Below, piece after piece: positions 15,788-24,491 of a DNA stretch of 64,000 bases. Made by a program: the position numbers and the translations under genes. Below the pieces are notes generated by a model that saw only the letters and a list, made by a program, of their open reading frames with translations, was not told where the DNA came from and made no database searches. The stretch comes from DATBGZ01 sp036557785 (GTDB lineage: Bacteria > Actinomycetota > Actinomycetes > Mycobacteriales > Micromonosporaceae). The DNA is taken from assembly GCA_036557785.1 (NCBI GenBank), contig DATBGZ010000036.1, positions 1-64,000 of the forward strand. Reading direction: 5' to 3'. Position 1 is the first letter of the stretch. Each line of letters starts with the position of its first letter.

Positions 15788-17551
15788 TCACAGCCGTTCG
15801 GGAGCGGCGATACCGAGAAGGTCCAAGCCGAGCGTGAGAGTGTCGCCGGTGAGCCGGCAGATCGCGACCCGGTTGTCGCGGATGGCGTCGGTCGGCGCTT
15901 TCAGGACCGGACAGAGCTCATAGAAGTCGGTGAACGCCTGGGCCAGCGAGTACAGGTAGCCGCACAGCCGGTGCGGCCCGAACTCCCGCTCCACCAGGGT
16001 GAGCACCGCAGACAGTTCGTCGAGCAGCGTCGCCAGGCGCCGCTCGGCGGGCTCCAACGCCACCGTGAGGTCGACGTCGCCATCCTGCGCGCCGCCGGGC
16101 AGTTGACGCAGGATCGACCGGATGCGGGCATGGGCGTACTGCAGGTAGACGCCGGTGTTGCCCTGCAACGACACCATCCGGTCGACATTGAAGACGTAGT
16201 CCCTGGTCCGGCTCGTGGACAGATCGGCGTACTTGACAGCGCCGATCCCGACCTCGCCGGACCGTACCGCCAGATCCTCCAGCGCCAGGTCCGGACTCTT
16301 CTCCTGCACCGTCGCCTGGGCCCGCTCGACCGCCTCGTCGAGCAGTGAGACCAGCCGTACGCTCTCGCCGGCCCGGGTCTTGAACGGCCGCCCGTCCGGG
16401 CCGAGGACCGAGCCGAACGAGACGTGCACCGCCTCGACCGTGTCGGGCAGGTACCCGGCCCGACGGGCGGTGGCGAAGACCATGCGGAAGTGCAGCGCCT
16501 GGCGTGCATCGACGACGTAGAGGATGCGCCGGGCGCCGAGCGTGTCGACCCGGTAGCGGATCGCGGCCAGATCCGTTGTCGCGTAACCGAAGCCGCCATC
16601 ACTCTTCCGTACGATCAGGGGCACGGGGTTGCCTTCGGGCCCGCGTATGTCATCGAAGAACACACACAGCGCGCCCTCGCTGTGCACGGCGACACCACGG
16701 CGCTCCAGGTCCTCGCAGACGCCGTGCAGAAACGGGTTGTAGAAGCTCTCCCCGACCGCGTCCTCGGCGGTGAGCAGCACGCCGAGTCGGTCATAGACGT
16801 CGTTGAAGTAGCGCCTCGATTCGGCGATGATCTCCCGCCAGCCGGCGAGCGTCTCGGGATCGCCGGCCTGGAGCTCGACGACGCGGGTGCGCGCCCGGTC
16901 GGCGAACTCCGGGTCCGAGTCGAACCTCGCCCGCGCCGAGCGGTACAGGGCGTTCAGGCGCGAGATCGCCTCCGACCCGGACTCCTCGGCCTTCGGCCGG
17001 CGGGAGTCGGCGTGTTCGATCAGGTACTGGATCAGCATCCCGAACTGGGTTCCCCAGTCGCCGACGTGGTTCTGCCGGATGACCCTGCCGCCCGCGAACT
17101 CCAGCACCCGCGCCAGTGCGTCCCCGATGATCGTGCTGCGCAGGTGGCCCACGTGCATCTCCTTGGCGACGTTCGGCTGCGAGTAGTCGATCACCGTCAC
17201 CCTGCCCTCATCGATGGCCGGGATGCCCAGACGCGGGTCGCCCGACCGGGCAACGATCTGTCGCAGGATCGCGGCGTCGGTCACGGTCAGATTGAGGAAC
17301 CCGGGGCCGGCGACCTCGCACGAGGCGATCAGGTCGTCAGCGCCCAGCGCCTGCGCGACGCGGGTCGCAAGCTCTCGCGGGTTGACGCGCAGCGGCTTGG
17401 CCAGCGGCAGGATGCCGTTGACCTGGAAGTCGGCATGGTCGGACGTGCGCACCTGCGGGTCCGCACCAGCCGCCTCGGGAGGGAGCGCGGCGACCATCGC
17501 CCGCCGTACGCGCTGCTCGACCGCTGTCGCGAGTGGTGTCACCATCGCCAT
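15788..17551 (-). CDS. argS: Arginyl-tRNA synthetase
   Basis: A 587-residue class I aminoacyl-tRNA synthetase. An N-terminal Add-1 domain (about 1-100, with FQVNGILPLAKPLRVNP) precedes the catalytic core with the HIGH motif in NVAKEMHVGHLRSTIIGDAL, HVGDWGTQFGML, and the degenerate KMSKS region GPDGRPFKTRAGESV. The C-terminal anticodon-binding domain ends in the usual LLGIAAPERL. It charges tRNA-Arg. The typical actinobacterial argS neighbours (lysA, hom, thrC) are absent, so it may be a second, isolated copy; that cannot be decided from this window. A second ATG lies 6 nt inside. Confidence 0.93.
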   Translation of the reverse strand: MAMVTPLATAVEQRVRRAMVAALPPEAAGADPQVRTSDHADFQVNGILPLAKPLRVNPRELATRVAQALGADDLIASCEVAGPGFLNLTVTDAAILRQIVARSGDPRLGIPAIDEGRVTVIDYSQPNVAKEMHVGHLRSTIIGDALARVLEFAGGRVIRQNHVGDWGTQFGMLIQYLIEHADSRRPKAEESGSEAISRLNALYRSARARFDSDPEFADRARTRVVELQAGDPETLAGWREIIAESRRYFNDVYDRLGVLLTAEDAVGESFYNPFLHGVCEDLERRGVAVHSEGALCVFFDDIRGPEGNPVPLIVRKSDGGFGYATTDLAAIRYRVDTLGARRILYVVDARQALHFRMVFATARRAGYLPDTVEAVHVSFGSVLGPDGRPFKTRAGESVRLVSLLDEAVERAQATVQEKSPDLALEDLAVRSGEVGIGAVKYADLSTSRTRDYVFNVDRMVSLQGNTGVYLQYAHARIRSILRQLPGGAQDGDVDLTVALEPAERRLATLLDELSAVLTLVEREFGPHRLCGYLYSLAQAFTDFYELCPVLKAPTDAIRDNRVAICRLTGDTLTLGLDLLGIAAPERL

Positions 17552-17694
17552 CTCATATCGCTCTCTGTCGCTGCATCTTCGCGCGGCCGGCCCGCCACCC
17601 CTTTGATCCTTTCACCGGACGCAACCGAAAAGTTGTGCAACGCACATACCATCGTCGATGGGGCGGGTGACACGACCGAGGCAACGATGCTGGC

Positions 17695-17809
17695 ATGCCT
17701 GTCGTGGAAGCGGTCGTGACGGTCCCGGCCCCGCCGGAGGCCCGGCAAGGGATACGCACCTGCACGCATGGACCCCGAGATCCTCGCCGCCGCTCGCGAA
17801 ACCCTCTGA
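17695..17809 (+). pseudogene. Decayed paralogue of the SRPBCC gene at 22911
   Basis: This stretch matches the ends of the intact gene at 22911-23393. It begins MPVVEAVVTVPAPPE (intact: MPVVEAAVTVPVPPE), jumps across about 92 bp to the GCCCGGCAAGG segment, then across about 270 bp to the C-terminus DPEILAAARETL and stop (intact: DPVVLAAARETL). The bases before the ATG also match (GATGCTG). So a duplicated copy has lost its middle in two deletions. The flanks 17552-17694 and 17810-17930 show no gene. Confidence 0.85.
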
Positions 17810-17930
17810 CCGGCGGCCTTCGTGAATCAGCGGTGACCCGGGACCAACGACCTGGTGAGAGGACCAGTTCGCCCCTGGGTCGCCGACGGCCGCCGGGCGG
17901 AGTCTCGGTAGCGGGAATGGAGGCTGCGCC

Positions 17931-18881
17931 ATGGCTCTCGCGGTGTCCATCCAGGACATGTGCAAGTCGTACGGGACCCTCCGGGCGGTCGACGGTCTGG
18001 ATCTGTCGGTCGCCGAGGGCGAGATCTTCGGGATCCTTGGCCCGAACGGCTCCGGCAAAACGACCACTGTCGAGTGCGCGTACGGCCTGCGCAAGGCGGA
18101 CGCCGGCCGGGTCCGGATCTTCGACCTCGACCCGTACGCCGACCCCGACCACGTCGGCAGGCTCGTCGGCGCACAACTGCAGGACTCAGCCCTCCCCGAT
18201 CGGCTCCGGGTCGCCGAGGCCGTGCACCTGTTCGGGGCGCTGGCCGGGCATCATGGCCGGAGCGGTCACGCGCGCGGACCGGTCGATGAGGAGGGTGTGC
18301 TCGACCGGTGGGGATTGTCGGCGAAGCGACGAGCCAGCTACGGCAGTCTCTCGGGCGGCCAGCGCCAGCGGCTGCATATCGCGCTGGCGCTGGTTACCCG
18401 CCCGAGGCTGGTGTTCCTCGACGAGATGACAACAGGCCTGGACCCCAACGCCCGCCGCGAGGTGTGGGATCTCGTCGAGCAGGTCCGCCGTGAGGGCACC
18501 ACGGTCGTGCTCGTCACGCATTTCATGGATGAGGCCCAACGCCTGTGCGACCGGCTCGCCGTTTTCATCGCTGGTCGCGTGGTCGCTCAGGGGACGCCCG
18601 GAGAGCTCATCGCCGCCCATGGCGGTGGGTCCAGCGTCCACTTTGTACTGCCGGACCATGGCCCACCGTTGCCGCGACTGGAGAAGGTGCCCGGTGTGCT
18701 CGACGTCCGCTGCGATGAGGGCCGGGTGGACGTGCACGGCAGCGGTCCGTTCCTGGTCGGGCTGGGCCACGCGCTGACCACGGGAGGTCTCGGCGAGGTG
18801 CAGATGACCGTCGACCAACCGAGCCTGGAGGACGCCTACGTGCACCTGGTCGGTCCCGGTGACGGAGACGATCCTCGATGA
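17931..18881 (+). CDS. ABC exporter ATP-binding protein, DrrA type
   Basis: A 316-residue ABC ATPase of the drug-export/ABC-2 class. Walker A is GPNGSGKT, the Q-loop lies in GAQLQDSALPD, the signature is LSGGQRQRL, Walker B is LVFLDEM followed by TTGLDPNARR, and the switch histidine is in VTHFMDEA. A C-terminal accessory domain (about 230-316) is typical of DrrA-like exporters. GGAGG lies 7 nt before the ATG. The stop overlaps the permease start (ATGA), so the two subunits are made together. Substrate unknown. Confidence 0.92.
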   Translation: MALAVSIQDMCKSYGTLRAVDGLDLSVAEGEIFGILGPNGSGKTTTVECAYGLRKADAGRVRIFDLDPYADPDHVGRLVGAQLQDSALPDRLRVAEAVHLFGALAGHHGRSGHARGPVDEEGVLDRWGLSAKRRASYGSLSGGQRQRLHIALALVTRPRLVFLDEMTTGLDPNARREVWDLVEQVRREGTTVVLVTHFMDEAQRLCDRLAVFIAGRVVAQGTPGELIAAHGGGSSVHFVLPDHGPPLPRLEKVPGVLDVRCDEGRVDVHGSGPFLVGLGHALTTGGLGEVQMTVDQPSLEDAYVHLVGPGDGDDPR

Positions 18882-19627
18882 ACGCCAACCGGGCACTCGC
18901 CGTGGTCGAGTTGAAGCTGTTCCTGCGCGACCCGATCACGGTGATCTTCACGCTGGCCCTGCCACCGCTCGTGCTCTACATCCTGGCCGAGGTCTTCGGC
19001 AACGCCCCCGATCCGGAGGGTCGGTTCTACCGTGGCGTGGGACCGACCAACTTCTACGTGCCGGCCTACGTGGGTCTCGTGGTGGCGTCGCTCGGTCTCA
19101 TCGGGCTCCCCGTCCATCTCGCCGCGTACCGGGAGCGCGGAGTACTGCGCCGGTTCCAGGCCGCCCGACTGCCGGTGCGGGCGCTGCTCTCCTCGCAACT
19201 GGTCGTGCTGGTGGCCGGTGTGGTCGCCGGATCGGTACTGCTCGTGGGGCTGGCCTGGGTCCTGTACGACGTCGAGTGGCCGGTGTCCTGGCTGGGCGTC
19301 CTCGTCGCCGCCGCCGTGGGAATGCTGGCGTTCGCGGCGCTCGGCGTGATGCTCGGCGCGCTGATGCCGACCGCCCGCGCCGCTCAAGGCGCGGGAATCC
19401 TGCTGTGGTTCACGATGATGATGGTCTCGGGCACCGGCCCGCCACCCGAGGTGCTCAACACCGCTCTCCACTGGGTCGGCGAGGCGCTCCCCTTGCGGCA
19501 CCTGGTGCTCGCGCTGCAGGACCCCTGGCTCGGCTTCGGCACCAACTGGGCCCAGCTGGGCATCCTGGCCGGTGTCGGTCTCGCCTGCTCCGGCGTCGCC
19601 ACCCTCGCCTTACGACGCCGCTCATAA
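18878..19627 (+). CDS. ABC-2 type permease
   Basis: A 249-residue integral membrane protein with about six hydrophobic segments, starting with VIFTLALPPLVLYILAEVFG, and the ABC-2 pattern of a long loop after helix 1 (FYRGVGPTNFYVPAYVGLVV) followed by LAAYRERGVLRRFQAARLPV, the coupling-helix region. It forms an exporter with the preceding ATPase. Translation is coupled through a 4-nt overlap. No downstream partner. Confidence 0.9.
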   Translation: MNANRALAVVELKLFLRDPITVIFTLALPPLVLYILAEVFGNAPDPEGRFYRGVGPTNFYVPAYVGLVVASLGLIGLPVHLAAYRERGVLRRFQAARLPVRALLSSQLVVLVAGVVAGSVLLVGLAWVLYDVEWPVSWLGVLVAAAVGMLAFAALGVMLGALMPTARAAQGAGILLWFTMMMVSGTGPPPEVLNTALHWVGEALPLRHLVLALQDPWLGFGTNWAQLGILAGVGLACSGVATLALRRRS

Positions 19628-19699
19628 TCCACGCTGGACAGTGGGCATCGTCCTGAACTGGCTCGCGAATCTACGTCGCTGCGCCCCACAATGGCGGGC

Positions 19700-20017
19700 G
19701 TGACCGGCGACTTCGAGCGTGAGTATCGGGCGGAGCAGGATCGCCGGCGCATGGCGATGATGGCGTTGCCGACCGTGCCACTGGACCATCACGCGACCCT
19801 GACCCCGACCGGGACGGGGATGTACTGGTCAGCGCCTCCGTCGGGCCGGACGGTGAGGCGGTGGCGCTGTGGTCGGACGAGGAGGGCGCGGCCGCGTGTG
19901 CTGCCCGACGGTTCTCCACCGCTGCGGGCCAGCGTCATCGGCCGCGGACCCGACCTGCACCTGCTCGTCGGGACGCAGTGGTACCGGTGGAGTCTGACCG
20001 ACCTCCCGCGGCAGTGA
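19700..20017 (+). pseudogene. Small hypothetical protein, probably frameshifted
   Basis: From GTG 19700 (7 nt after a CACAAT box) frame 1 reads a natural N-terminus (VTGDFEREYRAEQDRRRMAM ... PLDHHATLTPTG). Near 19815 coding character moves to another frame (DVLVSASVGPDGEAVALWSDEEGA) and then back to frame 1 for SVIGRGPDLHLLVGTQWYRW and the stop. Two compensating indels would explain this. Alternatively the uninterrupted frame is a real but odd 105-residue protein. The stop overlaps the next gene start (GTGA). No known family. Confidence 0.5.
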
Positions 20018-20670
20018 ACGCGCGGTGGTCACGCGGCCGCGTGTCGGGGGCACCCGACTCGCCCAGCTTCGCCGAGTCCTTCCGGTTCCCAGTCGCTACG
20101 CCAGAGGCTCGGCGTGATCTCCTGATCGGCGGCACACTGCTCCTACTCACGCTGCCGGGCTGGATCCTGAACATGGGGCACCGCCTGCAGGTGGTGTCTT
20201 TCGTCTGGCGCGGCGAACGCCCCCACTTTCGCGGCTTCCGCCCGTGGCGCGTCGCGTTCCTGCGCGGCCTGCTTGCACTTACGGCGATCATCATCTACCT
20301 CTCCCCCTCGTTGGTGCTGGCCGCGTTCGCCTGGCTGGCCTGGCCCGGCCTCGCCGCGCGGTTCATCGCGGCAGCGGCCGGGCTGATGTGCGGCCTGGGC
20401 ATGTTCGCGTTGCCCGGCGGTATGACGCGCAACGCGGTGGCGGACGATCTGAGCTATCTGGCGCGACCGGATCGGGCTTTCGGCGCGGCGCTCGCGGGCG
20501 GGCGCCGATACCTGAAGGCATGGCTCATCGCCGCGAGTGCGATCGCCCTGTCGTTCCTCGGGCTCGCCGTTGGCCTGGTCGGGTTCCTGTACACCAGCGT
20601 CTGGGCGTGGACCGTTGTGGGCTTCGCGTTCACCTCGGCGCTGCAGGACAGGCGGACGGACTCCACCTGA
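20014..20670 (+). CDS. DUF4013-like multi-pass membrane protein
   Basis: A 218-residue membrane protein with roughly five hydrophobic helices (about residues 40-58, 88-110, 115-140, 170-190 and 192-210) and the DUF4013-type features FPVATPEARRDLLIGG near the start and RNAVADDLSYLARPD in the central loop. Function unknown. The GTG overlaps the stop of the preceding frameshifted gene, so it was probably translated by coupling; disruption upstream might lower its expression. Confidence 0.65.
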   Translation: MNARWSRGRVSGAPDSPSFAESFRFPVATPEARRDLLIGGTLLLLTLPGWILNMGHRLQVVSFVWRGERPHFRGFRPWRVAFLRGLLALTAIIIYLSPSLVLAAFAWLAWPGLAARFIAAAAGLMCGLGMFALPGGMTRNAVADDLSYLARPDRAFGAALAGGRRYLKAWLIAASAIALSFLGLAVGLVGFLYTSVWAWTVVGFAFTSALQDRRTDST

Positions 20671-20713
20671 CCCGTGATCGTGCGTCCACGGGCATGTCTC
20701 ATGTGGACGAATG

Positions 20714-21486
20714 TCAGAACGGCACGGCGGTGGTCAGCAGGCCGGTGGCCTCGCCCCGGCCGGAGAGGACCCGGCAGAACTCCAGCGCGTCCATGCGGAT
20801 CCGCTCGCCACCGGTGCCCCAGGTGCCGCCCGCGGTCCGGTCAGCTCGAGCGTGTAGGGCCGACCATGGCGTTGGGCCCACTCGTGGACGATGTCGTCGA
20901 CGAGGAGGCCATCGTGGTCCGGGGTGGCCCGAGGGTCCAGGCCAGTGGCGGCGCAGATGTCCAGCCGGTGCATGAACGGGTCCCGGGTCAGGATCACATC
21001 GACCAGGAAGCCGAATGTCCACCGCTCCAAGCACCCGCCGACCAGTTGAGCCTCGGGCATCGTCCGGCGACGGAGAAGGCCTGGCATGCGGCGGCGTCCA
21101 CGCACCGCCTTCGGGGCCAGATCCCGCCACCGCTGGATGAGCCCGGTCGTCGTCAGACCGGCGGTGCGCCGCACCTGCAGCGCGGTGAGGAAGTCAATCG
21201 AGACAGGTGCCTTGGTCTTCTTGGCCTCTCGCATCGAGGTCGATAGCTGCCCGAACAGCCGGGGCAGGCTACTCATCATCTCCACCATGCCGAGCATGTG
21301 ACCGGCCGTATCACGCACGTCCCAGCCGGAGTTGACGGTCGGGGCCGACCAATGCTCACGCCCCAGTTGGGCCATCAGGTCGGCGCAGCGCGCGTACTCC
21401 GCGGCAGCGAGGCGCATCGCGAGACCGCGCTCGATGCGGGGGCGTCGGGGTGCGGCCTCGCTTCGGGGCAGCGCCAATGCGGTCAT
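20714..21486 (-). pseudogene. Mycothiol-dependent maleylpyruvate-isomerase family gene with frameshift
   Basis: The N-terminal part (ATG 21486) shows the DinB-like MDMPI fold: RLAAAEYARCADLMAQLG, TVNSGWDVRDTAGHMLGM, and the helix TRDPFMHRLDICAATG with a metal-ligand histidine. After YTLELTGP the frame is lost: the expected C-terminus (GGTWGTGGERIRMDALEFC... to GLLTTAVPF and stop at 20714) continues in another frame. One missing base near 20835 accounts for it. Without the repair, the protein ends in unrelated residues at 20734. Either a true recent pseudogene or a sequencing error. Coupled (ATGA) to the TetR gene upstream. Confidence 0.8.
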
Positions 21487-22112
21487 GGCCGGCTCCTCTC
21501 GTTCGTGATACCGACGTTGTCGGCGAACATGTTGATGGCCCGGTCGAGCAGTGCGGCCCAACGCTGACCGCCGGGATCGTTGGCGAGCTGAGCGTCGATC
21601 ATCCCGCCGACGATCGCGACAAACAGGTCGATGTCGTCCTGCCGGCTCACTCCGTGACGAGCCATCCGGGCGGTGAAGTCCTCCATCACGGCCACCGATG
21701 GCGCGTAGGCCTCCGGGCTCGGCGTGAAGTCAGGAATCGTGCGCAGGTTCATCAGTTGGTGCCGAGCGGGAAACTCCACGGCGAAGGTGAAGTAGACCCT
21801 GGCGTAGAAGCGCATGGCGGCCCGACTCGTGCGGGGCTCGTCGGCCGCAGCCGCCTTACCGTACTCCCAGAACTGCATCCAGGCGTCGCCGAACATCGCA
21901 TCGTAGATGGCGTTCTTGGACGCGAAGTGGCTGTAGAGGGACGGAGCACGCATCCCCACGAGGTCGGCGACGTCACGCAGCGTCACCTGGTTCAAGCCCT
22001 TGTCCCGGGCGACCTGCCAGGCGGCGTCGATGATCTCTCGACGGGTAGCCGTACGCCGTTCGGACTTCCTATCGCGCTTTGTTTCGCCTAACGCAGTTAG
22101 GATTGTGGACAC
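21483..22112 (-). CDS. TetR-family transcriptional regulator
   Basis: A regulator of about 209 residues. The N-terminal TetR helix-turn-helix is clear: RREIIDAAWQVARDKGLNQVTLRDVADLVGMRAPSLYSHF. A ligand-binding domain (WHG-like) follows. It is the first gene of an operon with the MDMPI-type gene. The start is uncertain: GTG 22112 and GTG 22121 both lack a Shine-Dalgarno and overlap a promoter-like element; ATG 22214 would add a poorly coding leader. A 15-bp palindrome at 22087-22101 just inside this start suggests autoregulation. Confidence 0.85.
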   Translation of the reverse strand: MSTILTALGETKRDRKSERRTATRREIIDAAWQVARDKGLNQVTLRDVADLVGMRAPSLYSHFASKNAIYDAMFGDAWMQFWEYGKAAAADEPRTSRAAMRFYARVYFTFAVEFPARHQLMNLRTIPDFTPSPEAYAPSVAVMEDFTARMARHGVSRQDDIDLFVAIVGGMIDAQLANDPGGQRWAALLDRAINMFADNVGITNERSRP

Positions 22113-22130
22113 GGGGAGCACCGATGTCAA
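22087..22130 (-). promoter_or_regulatory. Candidate TetR promoter and palindromic operator
   Basis: On the minus strand TTGACA (22130-22125), a 17-bp spacer and CACAAT (22107-22102) form a promoter. The palindrome CCTAACGCAGTTAGG (22087-22101, 6-bp arms, 3-nt centre) lies at the predicted +1, a usual place for a TetR autoregulatory operator. Confidence 0.4.
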
Positions 22131-22362
22131 GGCGATCCGCAGAGTCGCGCGAGTCAGCCCGGCGAACCTCACATATCTCCACAGTGGACGCCGAGCAGAG
22201 CGACGCCCGTTAATCATGGGTAACCACGGGGTCACCGCTTGTGAGGTCCACGATCCACATCGCGCACATGGCGGCCGCGCCTCGCTGGGGCTCGAACGCG
22301 CAGGGTCGGGTTGGACACTCGGGTGATATGACGGGCGGCCCGGGTGAGCGTAGCTTGTCGCC

Positions 22363-22872
22363 ATGACTCGCTCTCGCTCGTTCACGGGCACCCTCACCGC
22401 CGCCATCCTGGTGGCCGTCTTCGGAAACCAGTGGGTCTCCGACTGGCTCACCAAGCACGTCACGGGTGACAACGTTGGCAGCTGGCTGATACGTCAGCTC
22501 ATCGCGCCCTCGTGGTCCGTATCCTTCTCCGGCTCGAACGACGAACTGCGCTCAGTCGTCGCACGCGACGTTCGGGCGGTCCTGACCATCGTGTTCGTCT
22601 ACGTTCTGCTGGTGGCGTTCCGCAAGACCTTCCCGGAGGGCTTTGCCGGTTTCATCCTGGGATGGGCGACCCTGATCTTCGCTTCGGCCCTGGCCGCCTT
22701 CGCAGCCGCGTTCGTCGCTCCCGGAACCAGCGTCGTGGACGCGTTGAACGCCACTGCACCGGCCTCGGTCTACGGCTTGTTCGTGGGATGGATCGTCGGT
22801 TTCATCACCTCCGTGGGTAGGAATATTCCCCTGTTAGGCGGCACGCGCAGCAAGGCATCGGCGGCGGCTTAG
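22363..22872 (+). CDS. Multi-pass membrane protein of unknown function
   Basis: A 169-residue protein with four likely membrane helices (about 8-26, 70-90, 95-120 and 133-152) and no charged catalytic motif. A polar loop (about 28-68) follows the first helix. No family recognised. The ATG lies 6 nt after TAGCTT with no Shine-Dalgarno, suggesting a leaderless start. It is divergent from the TetR gene; a functional link is unproven. Confidence 0.65.
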   Translation: MTRSRSFTGTLTAAILVAVFGNQWVSDWLTKHVTGDNVGSWLIRQLIAPSWSVSFSGSNDELRSVVARDVRAVLTIVFVYVLLVAFRKTFPEGFAGFILGWATLIFASALAAFAAAFVAPGTSVVDALNATAPASVYGLFVGWIVGFITSVGRNIPLLGGTRSKASAAA

Positions 22873-22910
22873 CAACGCCACTCTCCGGCTGAACCGGCCA
22901 CGATGCTGCT

Positions 22911-23393
22911 ATGCCAGTCGTGGAAGCGGCGGTAACCGTCCCGGTCCCGCCGGAGGTGGCCTTCGCGGTCTCCCAGCTCACCGCGCCGATGCGGTACCGC
23001 TGGGATCCGTTCGTCCGCGAGCAGTACCTGATGGACGGCGCGACCCGGCCCGGCAAGGCCGTGCGCACCTTCACCCGGTCCCGGCACGGACTGACGATGG
23101 TCAGCGAGTACGTTTCGTACACGCCGCCCACCAACGTCGGCATGCGGATGGCGCGTGGGCCGTGGTTCTTCGAGATGTTCGGCGGCGGGTGGCGCTTCGC
23201 CCCCGCCGCCGAGCCCGGCCACACGGTAGCCACCTGGCGGTACAACTTTCGCTGCCGGCCGGCCTGGTTGCGCCCGCTGGCCGATCGGATCGGTGTCGTG
23301 GTCCTGCGCCGCGACATCCGCGCTCGCATGGCCGGCTTCGCCGCCGGCTGCGTCGATCCCGTGGTCCTCGCCGCCGCCCGCGAGACCCTCTGA
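22911..23393 (+). CDS. SRPBCC (START-like) family protein
   Basis: A 160-residue helix-grip protein. It starts with the strand VEAAVTVPVPPEVAFAVSQL typical of polyketide-cyclase/START-like proteins and has a central basic stretch (GKAVRTFTRSRHGLTMVSEYV) and a long C-terminal helix (DIRARMAGFAAGCVDPVVLAA). These proteins bind hydrophobic ligands in a deep pocket; no substrate can be inferred. A decayed paralogue is at 17695. The downstream region carries a methyltransferase relic. Confidence 0.8.
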   Translation: MPVVEAAVTVPVPPEVAFAVSQLTAPMRYRWDPFVREQYLMDGATRPGKAVRTFTRSRHGLTMVSEYVSYTPPTNVGMRMARGPWFFEMFGGGWRFAPAAEPGHTVATWRYNFRCRPAWLRPLADRIGVVVLRRDIRARMAGFAAGCVDPVVLAAARETL

Positions 23394-23433
23394 CATATCC
23401 GGCGGCGGTCACGCTCGTCGAGACCCAGCTGGT

Positions 23434-23536
23434 TTCGACTGCACGGGAGCGGACTGTCGCGAGTGGATGGCGCAGGTCGGGTTCCGCGAGAGCTACGTCG
23501 AACTGCTCGTCGGGCCCGACTCCATGGTCGTCGGCC
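23434..23536 (+). pseudogene. C-terminal relic of a methyltransferase
   Basis: The frame reads DCREWMAQVGFRESYVELL and then GPDSMVVGL, a close match to the usual end of O-methyltransferase-type proteins (CRGWMREAGFRxxxVExLxGPDSMVVGIK). No SAM-binding part precedes it, because the SRPBCC gene ends at 23393, so only the last 35 or so codons survive. Confidence 0.6.
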
Positions 23537-24469
23537 TCACGTCGGTGTCCGCCAGCGGAAGTCCTGGCGGGTGGCGAACTCGACGTACCCGCCTCGTGCG
23601 AACGCCGCACGCATGGCTCGATTGTCGTGGTCGGTGTCGCTCACGAGCGTGGTCAGGCCCGCGTCCACGACGACCGCGGTGCCGTATGCGAGCAGCTCGT
23701 CGACATAGCGGTGGCCGCGCCGCGATTCGATGACGCCGATCTCGGCGAGGAACGCCCGGCCGGGACCGGCGATGGCGGACTGCACGTAGCCGACCGGCTG
23801 CGCGGTAGAGTCGAGCCCGAGCACGAACCAGTTGTCAGGGTGGTCGCGGTGGCGGGCGCGGGCGAGCCGTGCAGCGGCCTCGGCCGAGCGGCCGTGCTCG
23901 GCCCGGGCGCTGCGCATGCCGTAGTCGGCCGACCCGTCGCCGACCTCGGCGAATATCCGCTCGAGCGTGGTGTTCGGGAACGTCGCGGCCCGTGCGAACG
24001 TCAACCTGCCGGCCGGCCGCGGTGCTTGCGCCGAGGACCGCCAGGTCAGCCGTACCCGGTCGACTTCGAAGCGGAAGCCGGTGGCTTGCAGGATCGTCGG
24101 CTGGGCCTGCCGAAGGGTGCGGAGCTCGAGGGACGCATCGGTGTCGATCACGACGCGGGTCGCGACCGACTGGGCCCCGAACGCGATCAGGTCATGGGCG
24201 AGCAGCGCGACCGCGGCGGCCTCGTCCACGTGGCCGAGCAGGTGCACGGAGGTGGGGACCTCGCCCGGGGCGCCGTCGGGTGACCAGGAGTCCAGGACGT
24301 GCGCGGCGAGCAGCGTGCCATCGTCGGCTCGGGCGATGCGGCACCACCGCGGCCGGGACTCCCCGTCTTCGAGAAGGCTGGTGACGAAGCGGGCACTGGT
24401 CTCCCGCTTGACGCTCAGGCTGACCAGCGCGTCGACCTCCGACATATCGACGATGCTGTCGAACCTCAT
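23537..24469 (-). CDS. GNAT-family N-acetyltransferase
   Basis: A 310-residue protein with a C-terminal GNAT domain: NWFVLGLDSTAQPVGYVQSA, AFLAEIGVIESRRGHRYVDELL (acetyl-CoA pyrophosphate loop region), and TLVSDTDHDNRAMRAAFARGGYVE. The N-terminal half looks like a second, degenerate GNAT fold, as in tandem-GNAT proteins. The ATG at 24469 lies 22 nt after the stop of the LivHMG-type fusion, so it is probably the last gene of that operon. Substrate unknown. Confidence 0.82.
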   Translation of the reverse strand: MRFDSIVDMSEVDALVSLSVKRETSARFVTSLLEDGESRPRWCRIARADDGTLLAAHVLDSWSPDGAPGEVPTSVHLLGHVDEAAAVALLAHDLIAFGAQSVATRVVIDTDASLELRTLRQAQPTILQATGFRFEVDRVRLTWRSSAQAPRPAGRLTFARAATFPNTTLERIFAEVGDGSADYGMRSARAEHGRSAEAAARLARARHRDHPDNWFVLGLDSTAQPVGYVQSAIAGPGRAFLAEIGVIESRRGHRYVDELLAYGTAVVVDAGLTTLVSDTDHDNRAMRAAFARGGYVEFATRQDFRWRTPT

Positions 24470-24491
24470 CCGATGCGGGCTCCTGTCGCGG

